Of a stretch of DNA of 64,000 nt, positions 23,480 through 34,483 are shown piece by piece. The notes under the pieces were generated by a model. It had not been told where the DNA came from. It ran no database searches and saw only the letters and a list, made by a program, of their open reading frames with translations. Position numbers and translations under genes: made by a program. Within the stretch, counting starts at the first letter, position 1. Every line of letters starts with the position of its first letter. Location: contig OZ005606.1 in the NCBI GenBank assembly GCA_963930655.1, positions 17,834,001 through 17,898,000 of the forward strand, read 5' to 3'. This DNA comes from Myrica gale. Its lineage: Eukaryota; Streptophyta; Magnoliopsida; Fagales; Myricaceae.

Positions 23480-26400
23480 CAATCGAATGATTATTTCTCT
23501 TACCTTTAAAAACAAGTGGAAGATTTACCAAATGAATGTCAAATTGGACTTCTTGAGGAAGATGTCTATGTTGAGCAACGCACGGGTTATGCGATCAAAA
23601 GGCATGAAGATAAAGTGTTGAAGTTAAAGAAAGCCTTGTATGGCTTAAAACAAGCATCAAGGACATGAAATAGTTGGATTGAAAAATATTTTTAGGAAAA
23701 TTGATTCACCAAGTACCCACATGAATATGATCTCTATGCTAAGGTGCTTGAAAATGAAGATATTTATTGTATGCATATATGTTGATAATTAAATTTTTAA
23801 CAGTAATAATTGTCACGCCCCAAACCTCAAAGGCTAGAAGGTGACTTACTAACAATAAACAATTAAACTTTTGATTTAAAAATATATCTAAAAAAATGCG
23901 AAATAAACATTATATTAAAAAATCAATAAATCATTCTTAATAAAACTTAAAAATTCTTTCATAACACAAAGACAAGTCTAAACATGATTTGACTTATACT
24001 AAAGTCAAATATTTATTCTAATAGTCTCTCAGCTACCTGTCCACGTGTCATCTAATCCTGACTATCTACACGCTCATGATCAACATCTAAAAATAAAGAA
24101 AACAGTAGCGGATGATTTCGACAACTCAGTAAGCAAAATCATTATTCTAGTGTGTATCTCATGAGCCACACTATAACAGTATGAGACAAAATAATTAAAA
24201 TCTTTCTTAATTATTGAAAGCTATTTTTGGCAATTTCAATAAAACATCTTTATCAATAAAACATTATTATCTATATAATATAATAATATGGAAAATCCCT
24301 TTGGCAATAACTATGGGTCACGTTAACCCTCGTGACAGGGTTGTACAGTTGTTACTTAGTTCGGAGATTAACCAAACTAAGCCAATACTATGGGTAGAAT
24401 TCTTCCTTACTAAGGTTTGGCCGTGTCCAAGTGTGCACTCGGTAAGAATCTACAAAATAAGTCACTCTGTTTCCAGAATGGGTACACTCAATGGGTTGCA
24501 ATTGGTATGAATGCGCTGTCTCTATAACTCTGGGCCTCGGGGTTTTAAAATACATAACATATCATAAAATAAACATCACTTTGAACTTTGCATCTTTCTC
24601 TTTTTTCATAAAATATTATGCACAAATCTTGAATAACAATAAATATCATAAGTCTTTGATTTCAATCAATAAAAACATAATGTAAAATCATTAGACATAA
24701 AAATAGGCTCACGTTTACACATTTTATGTTATAATCTTTAACAATTTTATCAAAACGTAATGCACATAAAACTCCGAGGGTTTTCAATAAATCATGCAAT
24801 TTCTCAAAGATCACCCTGGTCTTTTAGAAAAATGTAGCATAATAATCCCACTTATCTGGATCTTCAAGAAATTAAGCCTCTGAATTAGCACTTATCAATA
24901 CAAAATTTAACGTTTTACAATACACTCAAATGGAAACACATATTAAACTCTAAATCTGCCCGACAGGATTCTAATATATAAATAATCTATCTCGGGTTCT
25001 CCTAAAATCACCAACTTAAAATATATTCTTTTATAAGATGTTAAATATACACCTGTAAAATTTTACATCCAGATTCCTTGTATAACTCAGTCAATAAAAT
25101 CGACATTTACCTTTGTTCACAGAGTCAATCTATACTCTAAATAATTCCTTTTAGCATTTCCAAAATTCATAAAGATCTCTTCCCAAATCTTTAAATCCAT
25201 AAATTTATACCAAAGATTCATATATGTTTTTATAAAGATTCCCATAAAATTTCATGCCGCAATTAGAAGCCTGGCTATGTCATCTAGTTCAAAACTCCAA
25301 TCTGTATCAACGAATCTTTCTCAGCAATTCCTATTTCTTTAAGCCTAACGTCCAGATTTCCAAAAGTATACCAATACATCTCCAAAAATTACGAAACTTT
25401 AAATCAATACTTCAGAAGATGTCTAGTACGTAAAATCTAAAAATCATAATTGTTTTATTTCTAAAGTCGGCTATAAAAATAAATTTCAATCTACTACTCT
25501 GATGAAGAACCTGAATTTTCATGAACAAATCTTGAACCCAAATTTTAATTACTCCAAGAAACCCATTAAAACTATTTTGAAAATCTTGAAATAATTAGGG
25601 CTAGATCTAGAAACCCTATGTTTTGATCTCTCATAAAAATAATACAAATATATTATCAAAAAATTCTAAATACCTGAATTTGCTTCAAGAAATTTCGTCT
25701 AGATTGTTGAAAGCAAGAAAACCCTTCTTTTTCATCTTGTTGGGGTAAAATCGAGGATTTGTAAAAATTAAAACCAATGTGTAAATCTATATATAGAGAC
25801 ACTAGTAATAGACTCCCTTTTTAACTCTAAAACTTTTAATTTTAAATAATCATAAAATCTTTCAAATTTTAAAAAGGTTTAACTATGTCAAAGATAAAAA
25901 TTCAACTATTTTAAATGACTTAAACTCAAATTTAAAATTTAAAGAAGTCATTTCAAATACCAAATAACAAATTCAAATAGTTTTAAAATAAAAATCTCGG
26001 GTGTTACAATAATTCCCGCATGTTTGGAAAATTTAAAATAGCTATGACAAGAAAGTTTGAAATGAAGGACATTGGTCTCATGTCTTATTATCTTAGCATT
26101 GAGATTATGCAAATATTGGAGGATGAAATTTTTATCTCTTGAGAAAGTTTTGGAAGGAAAATTTTCATAAAGTGGAAGATTATTAATCCATGAGCACTTC
26201 GGTTAAATGTGGAGAAAAATTGTCCAAGCATGAAGAATGAGAGAAAGTAGACCCTATAATGTTCAAGAGACTTGTTGGAAGTTTGAGATACTTGACTTGG
26301 ACAAGACCAGATATACTTTTTGGAATTGGGTTTGTTAGTAGATATATGGAGTCACCAAGCACAATATTGCATTTTAAAGCAAATAAGAGGATACTTCGTT

Positions 26401-26640
26401 ATATGAAAGATATTATTGATTTTTGCCTTATTTATTCATTTTCTAATGAATTTAAGCTTGTGGGGCATAGTGATAGTGATTGGATTGAAGACTCGGATGA
26501 TTAGAAAAGCAGCACTTCCAGCTTTGTATTTTATTTGGGAGATACGACATTTACTTGGAGATCAAAGAAGCAACTAATTGTGACACTCACCACATGTGAA
26601 GCTCAATACGTGTCGCGACATCTTGATTTTGTCATGTAAT
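23480..26640 (+). mobile_element. Ty1/copia fossil interrupted by a solo LTR
   Basis: The left piece (about 23480-23805) has reverse transcriptase motifs ending in [11 protein letters not shown] and a degenerate YVDN motif. The right piece (26014-26640) continues with the KDIGLMSYYL region, RLVGSLRYLTWTRPDI near 26268 and the RNase H start (LVGHSDSDWI near 26457). Both ends are missing. The copy is broken and older than the LTR inside it. It has no link to the neighbouring hAT elements beyond adjacency. Confidence 0.88.
23811..26008 (-). repeat. Solo gypsy-type LTR (2198 bp) with 5-bp target duplication
   Basis: On the plus strand it runs from TGTCACGCCCC to GGTGTTACA and is flanked by ATAAT at 23806-23810 and 26009-26013. 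There is no internal region, so it is a solo LTR left by recombination between two LTRs. Its orientation is minus, judged from the related LTR ends at about 30490-31076 and 51170-51528. It lies within a copia reverse transcriptase fossil. Confidence 0.9.
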
Positions 26641-26660
26641 TTTGCTGTGAAGGTTATTGA

Positions 26661-27060
26661 CACTACAAAAAACTGGTCTTTAGCGGCGGTCGCTTAAAAC
26701 GCCGCTAAAGACACCCATTAGAGGAGTTTGTGGACAATCGCCGCTAAAAAAACTCTATAGCGAAAAAATCACCTATAGCGGCGGTTGCTAAACTGACGCT
26801 AAAGACACCCTTTTAGCAGTGTTTTCAAAAAACGCCGCTAAAGAATGAGCTTTTAGCGGCGTTTGTAAAAAAATGATTCCAAACGTTTGATCTTTAGCGG
26901 CGTTTGTGGGAAAAAGCCGCTAAAAGCTTAACTTATAGCAGTGTTTATGCAAAAATGCTGCTATAATTTAGGTATCTACAGCGTCGGTCACAGTGCTGTC
27001 ACCAAAACATTTACCTTTAGCAGCGTTTATTGACACAAACACTGTTATAGGTATAAGTAA
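26661..27060. mobile_element. CACTA-type terminal and subterminal region
   Basis: It starts CACTACAAAAAACTGG, preceded by TGA as a possible 3-bp target duplication. Over the next 400 bases motifs of the type TAGCGGCG and CGCCGCTAAA recur about ten times in both orientations, which is the subterminal repeat pattern that CACTA transposases bind. No matching right terminus was found in the window. It is either a truncated element or one whose other end has decayed. Confidence 0.75.
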
Positions 27061-27950
27061 ACATAACATTTTTATTTATTAATTCTAAGTTATTTAATGT
27101 TAATAATTATTTTATATATTATTATATTCATTTTAATATATAATTTTATTTTGTCATGTGTTCGAAATTTTTTATTTTAAAGGACCTACTTAATAAGATA
27201 TGGAATTAGAGGGAGTGTTATGAAAATTGAAGTTGTTATATGATATATTTTAAATTATACCTATGGTTGTTATGGTAATTGCATATTTATTGACTAAATC
27301 TAAGTAGTTAGAAAACATCTATTATCATACTTATAATGAGCATATATATTTTGAATAATTAGTAATATAATATTATTTAATTAGGACATTTTATTTAATT
27401 TAAAAAAAAAAGATATTGTGAGATTAGCTTATGCAATTACAATACATATCTTAATATATGGTCTTAGAGGCTATGATTTAATCATTTGCTATATAGGTAA
27501 ATACATATAAAATACTTAGTTTAATTAGTACATATCATGTACATGATAAAGATATATAACAAATCATGCAATGTTATATAGAAGGCATTATACTTTTAAA
27601 TTATAAGTTTTATATATTATTACTACCAACCTATTTTAATTAAGATTATTATACTAGTTATAAAAAAGAGTGTAAAATAATGTGTTGTGTATTTAATACC
27701 AACTATAAAGATTTTTAAATACTGTGTATATATCTTTATACATAGTGCATAGTCAATATAATAGAATAATTTTTTGAAAATTTACAATTATACTGTGATC
27801 TATATATTTGTCTAATACACATATAAGATTTATTTAATATATGAGTGCTTTAATTTATTGATATGTTTCAAAAAAATTCAAAACAAATAATTATCCAAAA
27901 ATGAGTTGGAAAATTTATTATATTCAGAGCAATTGTCCGCGGGAACTAGA
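27061..27950. other. Very AT-rich non-coding stretch
   Basis: I see no gene, ordered repeat or element end. It may be the interior of the element that starts at 26661. Confidence 0.4.
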
Positions 27951-28060
27951 GAGCCCAAATTTCCATAAATTTTAAAAAACTTGTGCATCGTTTACCAGAC
28001 CAATTCCCTATACACTCTCGACTCTCCTCCTCATCCCTCAGCTGTCCCACAGTCTCATGC

Positions 28061-28062
<2 letters not shown>

Positions 28063-28093
<31 letters not shown>
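28063..28093. repeat. (CT)n microsatellite
   Basis: An uninterrupted CT tract of about 15 units lies in what looks like the 5' leader of the following host gene fragment. CT tracts are common in plant 5' UTRs. Confidence 0.95.
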
Positions 28094-28096
<3 letters not shown>

Positions 28097-28653
28097 ATCT
28101 CCGGTCCGGCGGTGCTCTCAGCCAATCCATCTCTTGCTCCCACCGTTTGGAGTCTTTGTTTGTTGGCACCGACGAAAAAGAGGAGCCCCACAGACCCGAA
28201 CTCATCTCCCTTTCTCTATTCTTACATTATTTTCATTTATTTCTTCGTTTCTTGGTTTCACACTTACTATTTTAATTTTCTGTGCTAATAGGGTTTTGTT
28301 CAACTCCAAAAATTTGGGCCCTTTGCTAATATCACCTAGTCAACGGAAAAAAATTAGATAAGTGTTGTTTCCTTTGCGAAGGAGGTTCATTATATCGCCC
28401 TATGACAAAGGAAGAGAGAAACACACACACAGAAACGAAGTGAGTGAGAAATTAGCTTTAAGATCGTTACGTTATGAGGGGAGTGCTTTGCCAAATTTCA
28501 GGTTTAAAATTTTGGCCTCTGGTTTGTGGAGGGGTCGATCTGGGTCTCAACAATCTGACTCTTACTCACAGAGAAAGAGACGCGGAGTAATAGGAAAAAT
28601 TGGGCATTTTTTCCTTGTTGGTTCTTCTTCCATATCCAACGTAGTATATAATC

Positions 28654-28716
28654 ATGTTAGATGGGTACTATAGTTCTAAGAAGACGGATGATACCTATCA
28701 AGACGTTTGTGGCGAG
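28654..28716 (+). CDS. First coding exon of a GT17-family glycosyltransferase gene (fragment)
   Basis: The exon of 21 codons encodes MLDGYYSSKKTDDTYQDVCG plus one E and ends at a donor (GAG|GTGCTT). Plant GT17 proteins (annotated as beta-1,4-mannosyl-glycoprotein beta-1,4-N-acetylglucosaminyltransferase-like Golgi membrane proteins) start with a very similar stretch, M-DGYY-SKKTDD---DVCG, just before the membrane anchor. The 600 bases upstream, with pyrimidine-rich stretches and a CT repeat, fit a 5' UTR. The next exon, which should carry the transmembrane segment and catalytic domain, is not found. Instead, an unrelated ATPase exon follows 304 bases downstream. So this is probably a stranded or transduplicated gene start rather than a working gene. 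The match is from memory of the family's N-terminus and is short. Confidence 0.6.
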
Positions 28717-29020
28717 GTGCTTTTTTTCTTTTTTTGTTTTCCAATCCTTATGCAATTGTGTAATTTTTTTTTCGACGTTCAAAATTTTAAGTGTTGGAAA
28801 TGGGTATCTTCGGTTCCGAATTTTCTTCTATGTATATTTAAATGTACTCTTTTTTGTTGGGTCTTTCGGTAGCAGTCTCTTTCCTACAAGACTACTTGAT
28901 CCCTTTTTTGTTTCTTTGAAGAATATGGATTCTCTTCTCAGAAATGTATTGAATGGACTTTAAGGTTTTTCCAGTTTTGGTCTCTGGTATGATTTTCCCC
29001 CTTGTCTTCTTTTTTTGAAG

Positions 29021-30412
29021 GTTGGAATGCTTGATCCACCAAGAGAGGAAGTGAGAAATGCCATGCTTTCTTGCATGACTGCTAGCATACGCATTATAGT
29101 TGTCACTGTTGGCTTTTGTGCTCAATCGAGATTTTGATGATTTCAATAAATTGATGAGTTTACAAAATGGACATCTTCAAACACAAAGACAACTTGACAA
29201 AAAGAGTCAAACCTTGAAGAAAGAAGAACAAGAAGATGCAAGGAGCTTAAAGTGAAGATTCAAGACCTTAGGGTATAATTCATGTAACTCTTTATTTCAC
29301 ATTTGACAAGGATTTGAATCGCGCACTTGCATATCTTTCAAAATGTGCATAAACCGTTTTAAGTTTTGTTTGAAAGATTAAAATGTTTTTATAGGTTTCA
29401 AAACATCCCAATCAAACCTCCAAACCTTCATATACTTATGGGAAGTATGTCTTCAAAATTGGGTGTTTAAAAGTGGTAAAAAACCTTGTTTTTAAAAGAA
29501 TCGGATCATGCTTAAGTTGAGGAGGTCGACCGGCTGTTCAAGAAGTCGAGTGGTAATTCGACCACCTCATGTAGCGGTCGACCGGTTGGTTTTGACAAAA
29601 GATTCGTTGAAGCTTCTGACAATATGACCATTGGAGTAACGGTAACTTGAAGCGGTCGACCGGTTCATATAGCGGTCGACCGGCTCGTTCTAGCAAAAAC
29701 TCCCAACGGCTAGTTTTCATATGTGGCCTATAAATACACCTTCATTTCGTCTAAAATGATAACCAAATGATCACATATCATTTCTACTACTTGAGAAATA
29801 TTCTAAACCTTCTTATTCTATATTTCTCATAGCATTCACACAAAACACACTTTCATATCCTTGTCTTTGTGTGAATAAAGAGATAGAGCCTTCATTTTCA
29901 TATCTACTCTATCAAGAGAGTTTTTGTTCTTCCATCTACCTATCCAATAGAGGTGTTTCCTTTAGTGAAGCTGTTCACTAAAGAAGAAGCTTAGAGAGGG
30001 TATATCTCAAGCTTGGTTAGGTTGTGAGTGGTGAGCCCGAAAAACCACTTGGGAGGGTTTGAGTGTGGATCCGGGGAAAACACTTGTACGGTTCACTAGC
30101 ACCCGGAAGCTAGTGTGTAAAAGCTATTGGAAGATAGTGTAAAACCTCAAGGCTCGGTGAATGAGCTTGAGGGGTGGATGTAGGCGGGTTTGCCGAACCA
30201 CCTAAAAAATCACGTGTTTGCTTTCTCTATCCCTACTCTTTACATTTAGCACTAAAATACTTGTTATATCATTATACTTGTGCTAAATTAGTATTTACTT
30301 TGCAAACACGGTTTTGGGGGGTTAATATTGAAAAGTATAGAAAATCAATTCACCCCCCTCTTGGGTTGCCTTAATCCTGAAACTAGGACTCACAGTCACT
30401 GGGGATAACAAG
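29021..30412 (+). pseudogene. Single ECA3-type Ca2+-ATPase exon split by a solo LTR
   Basis: Before the insertion this was a 99-bp, phase-0 exon of 33 codons (29021-29106 joined to 30400-30412). An acceptor (TTTGAAG) precedes it and a donor (AAG|GTAACT) follows. It encodes [18 protein letters not shown] and continues to IIVVTGDNK. DPPR and TGDNK are hallmarks of the cytoplasmic P/N-domain boundary of P-type calcium pumps. The MLDPPR form with CMTA is that of plant ECA3 (Golgi/endosomal Ca2+/Mn2+ pump). No neighbouring ATPase exons were found on either side, although the full protein needs about a thousand residues. With the LTR inside the exon it cannot work. It is best read as a captured or rearranged gene fragment. 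Confidence 0.85.
29107..30394 (+). repeat. Solo Sirevirus-type LTR (1288 bp) with 5-bp target duplication
   Basis: It begins TGTTGGC, ends GACTCACA and is flanked by GTCAC at 29102-29106 and 30395-30399. It contains the near-palindromic motif GCGGTCGACCGG three to four times (29524-29690), then a TATA box (CCTATAAATACACC near 29728). It ends in the AATTCACCCCCCTCTTGGGT signature common in Sirevirus LTRs. There is no internal region, so this is a solo LTR. It splits the ATPase exon. Confidence 0.9.
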
Positions 30413-30489
30413 GTAACTCAGAAACTAGTAGATGCTATTTGTTTTGGTTAGCACTTTTAATTGTGGGTACCTAATTTATTTAGTTTAGT

Positions 30490-31076
30490 TGAGATGTAGA
30501 GATTAGTGATCAAGTGCAGGTAGCAACTGCACAACCCTGTCAAACGTGACTCACAGTTACTGGCAAAATTTTTTTTATATAGTATTATGTTATATAGATA
30601 AAACAGTTTTATTGATAAAGACGTTTTAGTGAAATTTTCAAAAAATAGCTTTCAACAGTTTAGAAATATTTTTAATATTCTATCTCTTATTGTTACAATG
30701 TGGCTCATGGGATACACACTAGCATAATGATTTTGTTTACTGAGTTGTCGAACTCACCCGCTATTGTTTTCTTTATTTTCATATTTTGATCAGGAGCGCG
30801 TCGATAGTCAAGATTAGATGGCACGTGGGCGGGTAGCTGAGAGATTATTAGAATAAATGTTTGACTATAGTGTCAATCTATTCATGTTAAATTTTACTTT
30901 GTGTTTTGATAGAGTTTTAAAGAAATTATTTTTACCTTGATCTTTGGAATTTTATTGAATTTTTTTTAATAAAGTTTATTCCGCAATTTGTTTTAAATAA
31001 GTTTTTTGAACAAAAGTCTACTTATTTATGGTAAATAAGTCACCCTCTAGCCTTGGAAGTTTGGGGTGTGACATGC
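30490..31076 (+). repeat. Gypsy LTR 3' portion (same family as 23811-26008)
   Basis: Compared with the reverse complement of the 23811-26008 LTR, blocks match in order: the ACAACCCTGTC block, the GTGGCTCATG-GATACACACTAG block, the TTACTGAGTTGTCGAA block, GATTAGATG-CACGTGG, and the final TTTGGGGTGTGACA. The 5' part is missing and the start is approximate. Confidence 0.8.
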
Positions 31077-32200
31077 CTTTTATTTTCTAATTTAAACGAA
31101 TGCGCTTGCTCTTTTTATTGAGTTGAATGAAGAAGATATCTACACGTTACCAGCACATGATATCCAGTACTTCAACGAGGTGCTTTTTTGTTTTTTTCCT
31201 AATTTTTTTTCAGAATATATATTCTTGAATGATGTTAGTTTTTATTTTTCAATTGGCACTCTTTTGACCGTCCAATTCCTCTGAACTAATTAAAGATGAG
31301 AAAGCACAAACATCAACTGAATCACTGAAAGTGATTACATCACAGGGATTTTCCTTAAAACCGTGTCGTACAAATTTATTACAAGCCGTTCTAGTCCTAA
31401 AAGATATATTGGGCTCAGGGATCAGTAAATAGTTGCTTCTAATTTTCTTATAGGTCATGTTCTGAATTGTTGATACTGCGGTGATGTTTCAAGCAACAAT
31501 CCATGTGGAACAATTAATTCCATCCGATGGCCCTTTTGCAACATTCTCGTTGGAAAGGTAGCTCGCATATATCTCACTCTTGTGAATGATGCTTCAACTA
31601 TTTTTGCCTCCTAGTCTTGTTTCATTTTTTAGAACAACAGGCTAATTAATGTGTGCTGAAGCAAGCTAGTACTATCCTATCCTATCCTCCTCTGTGTGTG
31701 ATTCTAGAAGTTATTGCATGATAATGTAGCAGGAGAAAATGCCTCCTTGCCATATAATGTATTTGAGGAGGACACAGTTTATGTGTTGTCAAAGGGAGAG
31801 CCTGGTTATTGTGTTGTCAAGGGAGAGCGCACTGGAAGATATACTTTGACAGCAATGAGAGCAACATGAAGACCACTACAAGTCCAAAATCATTTATGTC
31901 TTGTAGTGATAGGCAGTAATCTTCTCGTGTGAACTGAACCGGCCTCTCTCCTTCGTAGCCATAATTTAGCGAGGAAGTCGTCAACTGATCGGCACAGAAA
32001 CCCTGCCAAACATAAATGTCTTGACATGTGGTGCTTTTGGGCAGCACAGAAACGCTGCCAGAGAAGGCATGACAAGAAAACATTAAAAGTGAATTGTAAA
32101 AGGAAACAAATCACATTGATTGAGGAGTCAAAGCTTGATATAAGGCAACACCTAGCTAGCATGACAACAAATCCAATACACAAAAGGAAAGCTATAAACT
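31077..32200 (+). other. Exon-like pieces of unknown origin
   Basis: Several short open stretches bounded by splice-like sites are seen, without a recognised family. One is 31118-31179 (a stretch reading LNEEDIYTLPAHDIQYFNE before GAG|GTGC). One is about 31280-31430 on the plus strand (SELIKDEKAQTSTESLKVIT and onward). One is about 31725-31867 (AGENASLPYNVFEEDTVYVL and onward). They could be more fragments of captured host genes, like the two exons upstream, or exons of one decayed gene. I do not assign a function. Confidence 0.35.
31874..31908. repeat. Short inverted repeat CACTACAAG ... CTTGTAGTG
   Basis: Perfect 9-base arms are separated by 17 bases. The arms resemble CACTA-element termini, so this may be a footprint or two facing termini of a deleted element. 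Confidence 0.6.
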
Positions 32201-33937
32201 TTAGGTGGTGAAGAACCAGTAAGTCCATTGAATCACTCGAGGTCGAAGATTGCGATCTTCATCCAAATGAATCTCGGTAGCCTTGATCACATCTTCAGCA
32301 GTGTTCTTCATCTCTTGCTTGAGAATTTCTGATGTGGAAGCAATTTCATCTACTGAATGTTGGATCACATTGCTTGCCACTTTGATGCTATTGTTGACTT
32401 GATGTTTGAGATTCCTTATATCCTTAGAGATAATCCCAAGCTGTTCAGTGTTGTCAACAAGCATTTTCTTGATTTCTTCAAACTCGGTCTTCATAGAGTT
32501 GGCCAAATCTTCCATATTCTTGCCCAACTTCTTCTGCTCCTTTTTGATCTCATTCATAGAGGCCTCAAGAGTATCTAGGCAAGGTTGATGAGAGCTACCA
32601 GCAGAAGCTTTTCGGGAGATATATCCAACAGGTGGAGGAGAGACAAATAAGGGAGTATGCTCCTCTATAGGAGTTTCAACATCAACCTCATCGCTATCCT
32701 CATCAGACTCAGAACTCTTATCACGACCCTTTTGAGGAGTTGCTACCTGATTTGATGCTATTGTTGACTTGATGTTTGAGATTCCTCATATCCTTAGAGA
32801 TAATCCCAAGGTGTTCAGTGTTGTCAACAAACATTTTCTTGATTTCTTCAAACCCCGTCTTCATAGAGTTGGCCAAATCTTCCATATTCTTGCCCAACTT
32901 CTTCTGCTCCTTTTTGATCTCATTCATAGAGGACTCAAGAGTATCTAGGAGAGGTTGATGAGAGCTACCAGCAGAAGCTTTTCGGGAGGTATATCCAACA
33001 GGTGGAGGAGAGACCGATAAGGGAGTATGCTCCTCTATAGGAGTTTCAGCATCATCCTCATCAGACTCAGAACTCTTATCACCACCCTTTTGAGGAGTTG
33101 ATACTGATTTCTTCACCAAATCCCCATCCTCATTTTTCGTAAAACCCATCAACTTGAGTGTTTTTTGATTATATTCTTGGGAATCCTTGGGTTTTTCTCT
33201 AACCTCCATAGAGACATCTATATCAAAGATATGGAATAAATGGGTGAAAAACATTCCATAAGGCAGTCCTTGCCTTTTCGTTTCAGAGGCTGCCTTAATG
33301 TGGTTTATCATCAGGTGTCCAAGGTTAATTGGAGTACGGGTGATCAGGCAATACATGATAAACAACTCTAAAAAAGTAATATACTCAAATTTACCAGTCC
33401 TTGGTAAAATTACATGGCACATCATGTGATGTAAAATTCTTCTATGGACTGTCAAATCACTAGCAGTGGGTTTAAAAACTTTGTTTAGGGTTGGATTATC
33501 CAATACAACCCTAAGCATATCTAGAGGTTCCACCTCTGCCATTCCCATCCAGATGTAAGCATCAAAGAACTTCTTCCCGCCATAGGGAGCACCAATCACA
33601 TTATTCAAGGAAGTTGAAGACAAATCCAAAATCTTCTCATTTACATAGCTTATGACTGATTCGGAAGTGGTGTGTTGAAGATTTGTATACACCAATTTAA
33701 CAAGATAGATATAGCAATCAACCTTTAAATTAACAAATACACCCCATCCTTGATAATCAAACATTTCCTTAAAATCAAACTTATTCTCATTGAACCAATT
33801 GAAATATGCCCATCTACCATCAATAACTTTCTTAGCCTTAAAATCTTGTAGAAAATGATTTTTGCACAGACTAGACCTGTAGATGTAGGCTTCGGTGGAG
33901 CCTGAGATTGAGCGCGTTTAGGGTGACTGGAGGACAT
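32201..33937 (-). pseudogene. Sirevirus env-like gene fossil
   Basis: This gene of the Sirevirus-like element begins near 33937 (MSSSHPKRAQSQAPPKPTST). A long globular region follows (about 33150-33760), with a Ser/Asp/Glu- and Pro-rich linker near 33000-33090 and a C-terminal coiled coil (MNEIKKEQKKLGKNMEDLAN). The coiled-coil segment is present twice, at about 32386-32720 and 32756-33080. Similar proteins after pol in SIRE1-type elements are called env-like, but the role is unproven. The domain is also annotated in plants as putative plant transposon protein. The copy is broken. Confidence 0.75.
32386..33080. repeat. Direct repeat inside the env-like gene (about 350 bp, two copies)
   Basis: The blocks beginning TTGTTGACTTGATGTTTGAG at about 32391 and about 32761 continue in parallel for roughly 320-350 bases with few differences. 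The repeat doubles the coiled-coil segment and part of the acidic linker. Confidence 0.88.
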
Positions 33938-34079
33938 CTCGGGAGGTGCAGTGGGGTTGTCGGCGGTGAGAGTTTGAGAGGAGGTCCGGCCGGTGAAAGG
34001 ATTTCGTGGGGAGGAGAGGAAAGGCTCGGCTAGGGTGAGAGAGAGAGGTTTGTGAATGGGAAGGGGAGAAATGTGCCGA

Positions 34080-34345
34080 CCCTTGCCCTAGGATGGTTGA
34101 TATAACACGCTGGTACCCGGTTTTCTAAAAACACTGTGCCCGATATATGTGTCGACACATTGGATCAATGTGTCGGCACATTGCACATGTACCCGAGAGC
34201 CATTTTTTAAGAAGCTCAAGAACTGAAGCTAATGTGTTGACACATTCAGGACATGTGTCGATACATATTTCCTTGGTGCAAAACGCCATTAAAACAAGAT
34301 GTGTTGACACTTGAATTACCAAGTGTTGACACATTCTATACAAAG
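34080..34345 (-). promoter_or_regulatory. Palindrome array and promoter-like spacer before the env-like gene
   Basis: Five or six copies of TGTGTCGACACA or close variants (TGTGTTGACACA, TGTGTCGGCACA) lie between the end of RNase H and the env-like start. A TATA-like GTTATATCAACC (about 34097-34108 on the minus strand) and a pyrimidine-rich leader toward 33940 follow. The same palindrome is in this element's LTR (48440-48660). Sirevirus LTRs are known for arrays of palindromic motifs near the promoter. Use as a second promoter for the env-like gene is my inference. Confidence 0.55.
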
Positions 34346-34483
34346 TAAAATTTCTTCAGAGAATTTTCAATGAAATCAATTTGAACTTATATCATCATAA
34401 AGCATTTTAGCATATAGATCAAGCCATGTTCTAAGCATCCAGGAAGCATATTCAAAGCATCAAAATAGACATATATCATCACA

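Noticed and set aside
27946-28288. Several overlapping frames around the CT repeat
   Set aside because: They come from translating the microsatellite and a likely 5' UTR; the better start is the ATG at 28654.
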